Source: Solen grandis (Eukaryota; Mollusca; Bivalvia; Adapedonta; Solenidae). Taken from it: a DNA stretch of 64,000 nt. Below the pieces are notes generated by a model that made no database searches, was not told the DNA's origin, and worked only from the letters and a program-made list of their open reading frames with translations. The first letter of the stretch is position 1. The number at the start of each line of letters is the position of its first letter. The stretch is from assembly GCA_021229015.1 (NCBI GenBank), contig CM037794.1, forward strand, positions 37,323,144 through 37,387,143, written 5' to 3'. The position numbers and the translations under genes were made by a program. Below are positions 60,234-64,000 of this stretch, in pieces.

Positions 60234-63200
60234 ACAAAACAGTGAAAATTATAAGAATGGCAATGTTCACTGTTTGATGCAGTAAAATAACCAGTTTTAA
60301 CCCACTGATATTTCCCTATAATCCTCCGAAAACCATAATATAAAGATACATACATACTTAGGTAACCAGTTGTCTACATCATATGAGTTATATAAATAAT
60401 TTATATGCATCGTACTTTGTGGATGTTCCCAATTATTTCAGAATATTTTGCAAATGATTTTAAATTAGAACTCTTTATTAACTAATAATATTTGATTGCA
60501 TTGGACAACGGTAAAATTTAATCGTAGCTTTAGGAATCCGAATGCACTTGTTAAATACTCGCCCGAAAATACTTGGAGTACTTGGTGAAGAAGCAGATTA
60601 GTAGGGAAGGTAACCATTTATCATTAAAAAAGTGTCATGGTATAACACATTATGTCCCTTGAATCATTACAAATGGTGGTGATATAATCAAAGCGTTGAA
60701 GGCACGGGAGTTGTGTATTTGTGTCTCAAGTGGGATGGATTTGACGGGACGGAGCTTATGATAACCTTTCCAGACTTTACCAATCATTTTGATTTTTGAA
60801 ATCAGTCTCCCTAACCCGTCATTAATCGAAGGCTTTTATCAAATACCCACTGTATTATTACATCCGTCATGATACTTTGAATGAATTATGTACAGTTAAA
60901 TCCGCTGCGGATTTATAAAAATCAATAACACCGGTCTGCGGTATTACTGCAAATCCTGTCTCCCCTCGCTCGAGTATTACAGGCAAATCGGGCCGTAACA
61001 TTGTTTGAGTTCTTAATTTGCGCGTTTCCGTAATTTCATAGTGTTACTAAAGCCACTTTTCACAATTCAAGATTACTTAAGCCTTTTTCTATGAATTCAT
61101 TTCAAAAGTGTAAAGTCTAGAGTTAAAGCAGCTCGTTCACAGATGATTGTTTACTAAGTGTTTGATTTAAAACTGTCAACGTCTATTACCTCTATCAATA
61201 CACATTTACATACGCATGATTATTCAATGCAACATTCCGTGATTGTAAGTAAAATGGGTTGTTTAACCATCACGGGCAATAGTGTTACGAACGGTATTGA
61301 ACGTTATTATTATATATAGAGTTATAGTGTCTATATTTATCCTTTCGTTTTCCGTATGTCATCACAAGAATGATCGCATTCACTATTTGAATATACGCTC
61401 AATTCACAAGCTGATAAAACAATAACACGAATTTGCTACCCGGAACTGGTCAAGACACCAAGTTTTGGAATGCCTCGCGTGTTACAGCAAATAACTGCCT
61501 CGGGGATACCGTATTCTTTATCTAACCGGAATTTCCCGGAGTGCATTTACGAAAAAAAGCGTTTCCCTGACCTTCGCCTGCCGAGTTTATTTGTCAAGAA
61601 ACAAACACTACCGAACAACACTGGTCAACAAATATAATATTATTTTATGAATCATGAAACTATGCTGCCGTTATTTTTATTTCTTTCTATTAAATGTGTG
61701 TTTATTTATTGGGTTTAATATCCCACCTGCAGTATTTCAGCCATTTAGAGACTTTCTACTTAAAGTATATATCAATAAACTTAAACACTTTTTGGATGTA
61801 CAATCAATGTCGAGGGAACACAATGGAAAGAAAGATATAAATTGCAGTTTTTTCTTTCGTTTCGGTAATCTAATTATAAATAAATCCTCGATTAGTCATG
61901 AGCGAATAAAGAAAACATTTTTAATCAAACTGAGATTGACCTTACCAATACGCAAGACAAATTATTCAAAATATATGATAAATATACCACACAACTATAC
62001 ATACATATATTCATACATACATATATAAATACATACAAACGCACGCACACACGCACGCACTACATATATACATACATACATACATACATCCATCCACCCA
62101 TCCATACATACATTTCATACGAAAAAAACATAAGAATAATTATTGATATTTAAAATTCTAATAAATTTAAATGGTATTACTTGTAATGTATATTGTAATT
62201 AATCTTATTTTATAATGTATGTGAATGTTGTTTTTTTTAAATATGTACACTGTACGGTGTCTAATACGTCGCGATGCGGCTGGATGTTAATGTTATATGT
62301 GTGTAACGTTGGATCAAATTGTAAATATTAACATATGACACTCTAATAAACTATTTATCTGTCTGTATGTCTGTCTGTCTATATATGAGTGGAAAAAGGA
62401 CTATGTAGTAGGTACTAGCTTACTTAATAACTTTGATAAGACAGCTACGCCGAATAAAATCTCGGTATTATCTTGAAGACACTGTACTTCATTAAACACA
62501 ATCATGAATACGAAGTATATGTATCAGCTAGTTAACAATGGTGCGTAACTTTTTTCCGTAAGTATAGGAACATCGTTCAAATTTCTTACGTCATTACCCC
62601 TAAGTAGGTCAACAAAGAGGTTAGACAGCTGCCTCGAATAAATGTGGTTTTAAATGTTTACTTGTAATGGTTGAAAATAAACACGGCCAAAGTTCTTGAC
62701 ACATCGGACATCAAATTTGTTTACTTTCAAATACACAGAGAATAGCGTATTGACATAATGGTTACACGCCAGTATAAATGGTTCATTCTAAGAAAGGCAT
62801 GGAAAGTGAAAGTATATTATGCTCGGGGATTTAGGTGTATTGTCCTTATATTAGATGAGATTTTAAAACATGGTGTCACGTTCATATTTTGTTATCATAA
62901 ACAATGTTAATTAACCAGTTAAATGACTGCCTGAAGTCAATGTGGCGGTTTTAATTTTGAAGAATGCGTAAAGTTTCGCTAATACTGAAATGAAAACTAC
63001 AATATTCAAAAGTGTAATACAAGAGTACATGAACAAACTTACACGTATATCCATGTATTAAAAAAATAGATTTATCAAAGGATGTAAAAAAAAAAAAACC
63101 GAAAAATAAAAGATAATACATATTTTTGTTAAATATGACCATGCAAACTTGAGTTCAGACTTTGCATTTAAAATCATTAAATAAAAGGATAAAAAGATAC

Positions 63201-63300
63201 TGACCAAAATCGTTGTCAATCAGGCATGTGAAAGGCGAAATAAACAATGAGAGCTCATATATAATATGAGGGTTCAATAATCCATGTTTTGATAAGTAAT

Positions 63301-64000
63301 GGCAGAAGGTATTAATAAATAATTATCAGTTAGTAAAACTATTTGTATAATATAAAATATTATAAATTAATAATATAATGATAATTTTAAATATAATTAC
63401 AATATCTTCAAATATATTTATGAAAGACCTGCCTGATCAAACTGTCCTCCGAAGTTTAAAACCACCACTATAACATGTTCTACCCTACACTCATATGAAT
63501 AAGACGTTTATACATATACAACTAAGCGTGTTTGTGATCAATTGTTTGCCAGCCTAAAGCAAGCTTTAACTCGACATTATCGCTAGTCTAACAATATTAG
63601 ATGAAACCTGACCCAAGTACACCTAAATATGTGAAAGGAGAGCTACACCGATAGTTTCGATATGCATTGCATTGTCTCTAATGCGATGCACTGCAAACAG
63701 GTCAATTAATATAAATATGTGAAAAAAATCGTTCAATGGATTGAATTATGCAACCAGATCGTATATCTTGTTGTAGGCTTAGGCTATTTTTGAGATAATT
63801 ATAGAAAGTGACATCAATAACCTTAAGTATGTTATACGTGAAGTTAAATAAGTGCTTTGTTAAGGTATTACATTATTTATTTAATGTTTTCATACAAAAC
63901 CTGGTCTGAGTTAGCTTTTCATAATTAAGAACACAATTTGTCATGTTAAATTTATAAACCTGTTGAACAAAGTTACTTTAAACTCCAACCATTTAAAAAC
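63301..64000. repeat. Tandem segmental duplication, copy 3 (start only)
   Basis: Resembles the beginning of copy 2 (GAAAGACCTGCCTGATCAAA at 63422 and 57050; TTGCATTGTCTCTAATGCGA at about 63668 and 57291) and, less closely, copy 1. It runs off the end of the window, so the array continues beyond it. Confidence 0.8.

Larger units (their letters stand above)
56831..63300. repeat. Tandem segmental duplication, copy 2 (about 6.5 kb)
   Basis: Same order of anchors as copy 1. It carries its own SINE insertion at 59983 and lacks the 1.05-kb segment and the TACCCCCC MITE. It retains sequence at about 61030-61370 that is shortened in copy 1 (54970-55040). Confidence 0.85.

Noticed and set aside
55236..62028. 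Similar frames at 55236-55475 and 61654-62028 (VCLFIGF...VFQPF) as a duplicated gene
   Set aside because: They lie in duplicated DNA, so similarity is expected. The frames differ in length and end, and no domain or splice site supports them.

Overview
This window looks like nuclear DNA of a bivalve mollusc. It is AT-rich and gene-poor, with intron-containing gene pieces. It carries tRNA-headed SINEs whose body resembles those known from bivalves, many short inverted-repeat elements, long minisatellites, and a B-box/TRIM-type gene of the kind that is expanded in bivalves. The organism assignment is inference from these family resemblances; no species is claimed. A run of exactly 100 N at 40508-40607 is an assembly gap.

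Layout. 1-27 kb is almost entirely non-coding. It holds a 45-bp palindromic minisatellite (6.27-6.72 kb, decaying to 8 kb), a 30-bp minisatellite (11.5-12.4 kb) and a 27-bp minisatellite. The 27-bp array is split in two by a 2.1-kb inverted-repeat element (14.66-16.76 kb). SINE fragments and small MITE-like elements are scattered between. 27165-32188 is a complete-looking DNA transposon. It has 39-bp terminal inverted repeats, nine copies of an internal GTCAGGTACGT motif flanking the gene, a 5' UTR intron and one large transposase-like gene. That gene is broken by a stop and three frameshifts. 32.9-34.4 kb is a fold-back element with arms of about 185 bp. 40.1-40.5 kb carries the C-terminal end of a hAT-like transposase pseudogene on the minus strand, next to the gap.

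40.9-47.4 kb carries, on the minus strand, exons of one cellular gene with an unusual layout: two B-boxes, a coiled coil, then a C3HC4 RING and a Deltex C-terminal (DTC) domain. The protein would be a TRIM/Deltex hybrid E3 ubiquitin ligase. Its first exon needs four frameshift corrections, and its last exon is not found.

49.4-64 kb is a tandem segmental duplication: two full copies of a 6.4-7.4 kb unit plus the start of a third. The copies differ by datable insertions: a 1-kb segment with a 153-bp palindrome and a C-rich-ended MITE in copy 1 only, and a full-length SINE in copy 2 only.

Frameshifts recur in otherwise well-conserved coding stretches (transposase, hAT fragment, B-box exon). Either these are pseudogenes or the assembly contains uncorrected indels; the sequence alone cannot decide. 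Coordinates of diffuse repeats are approximate.
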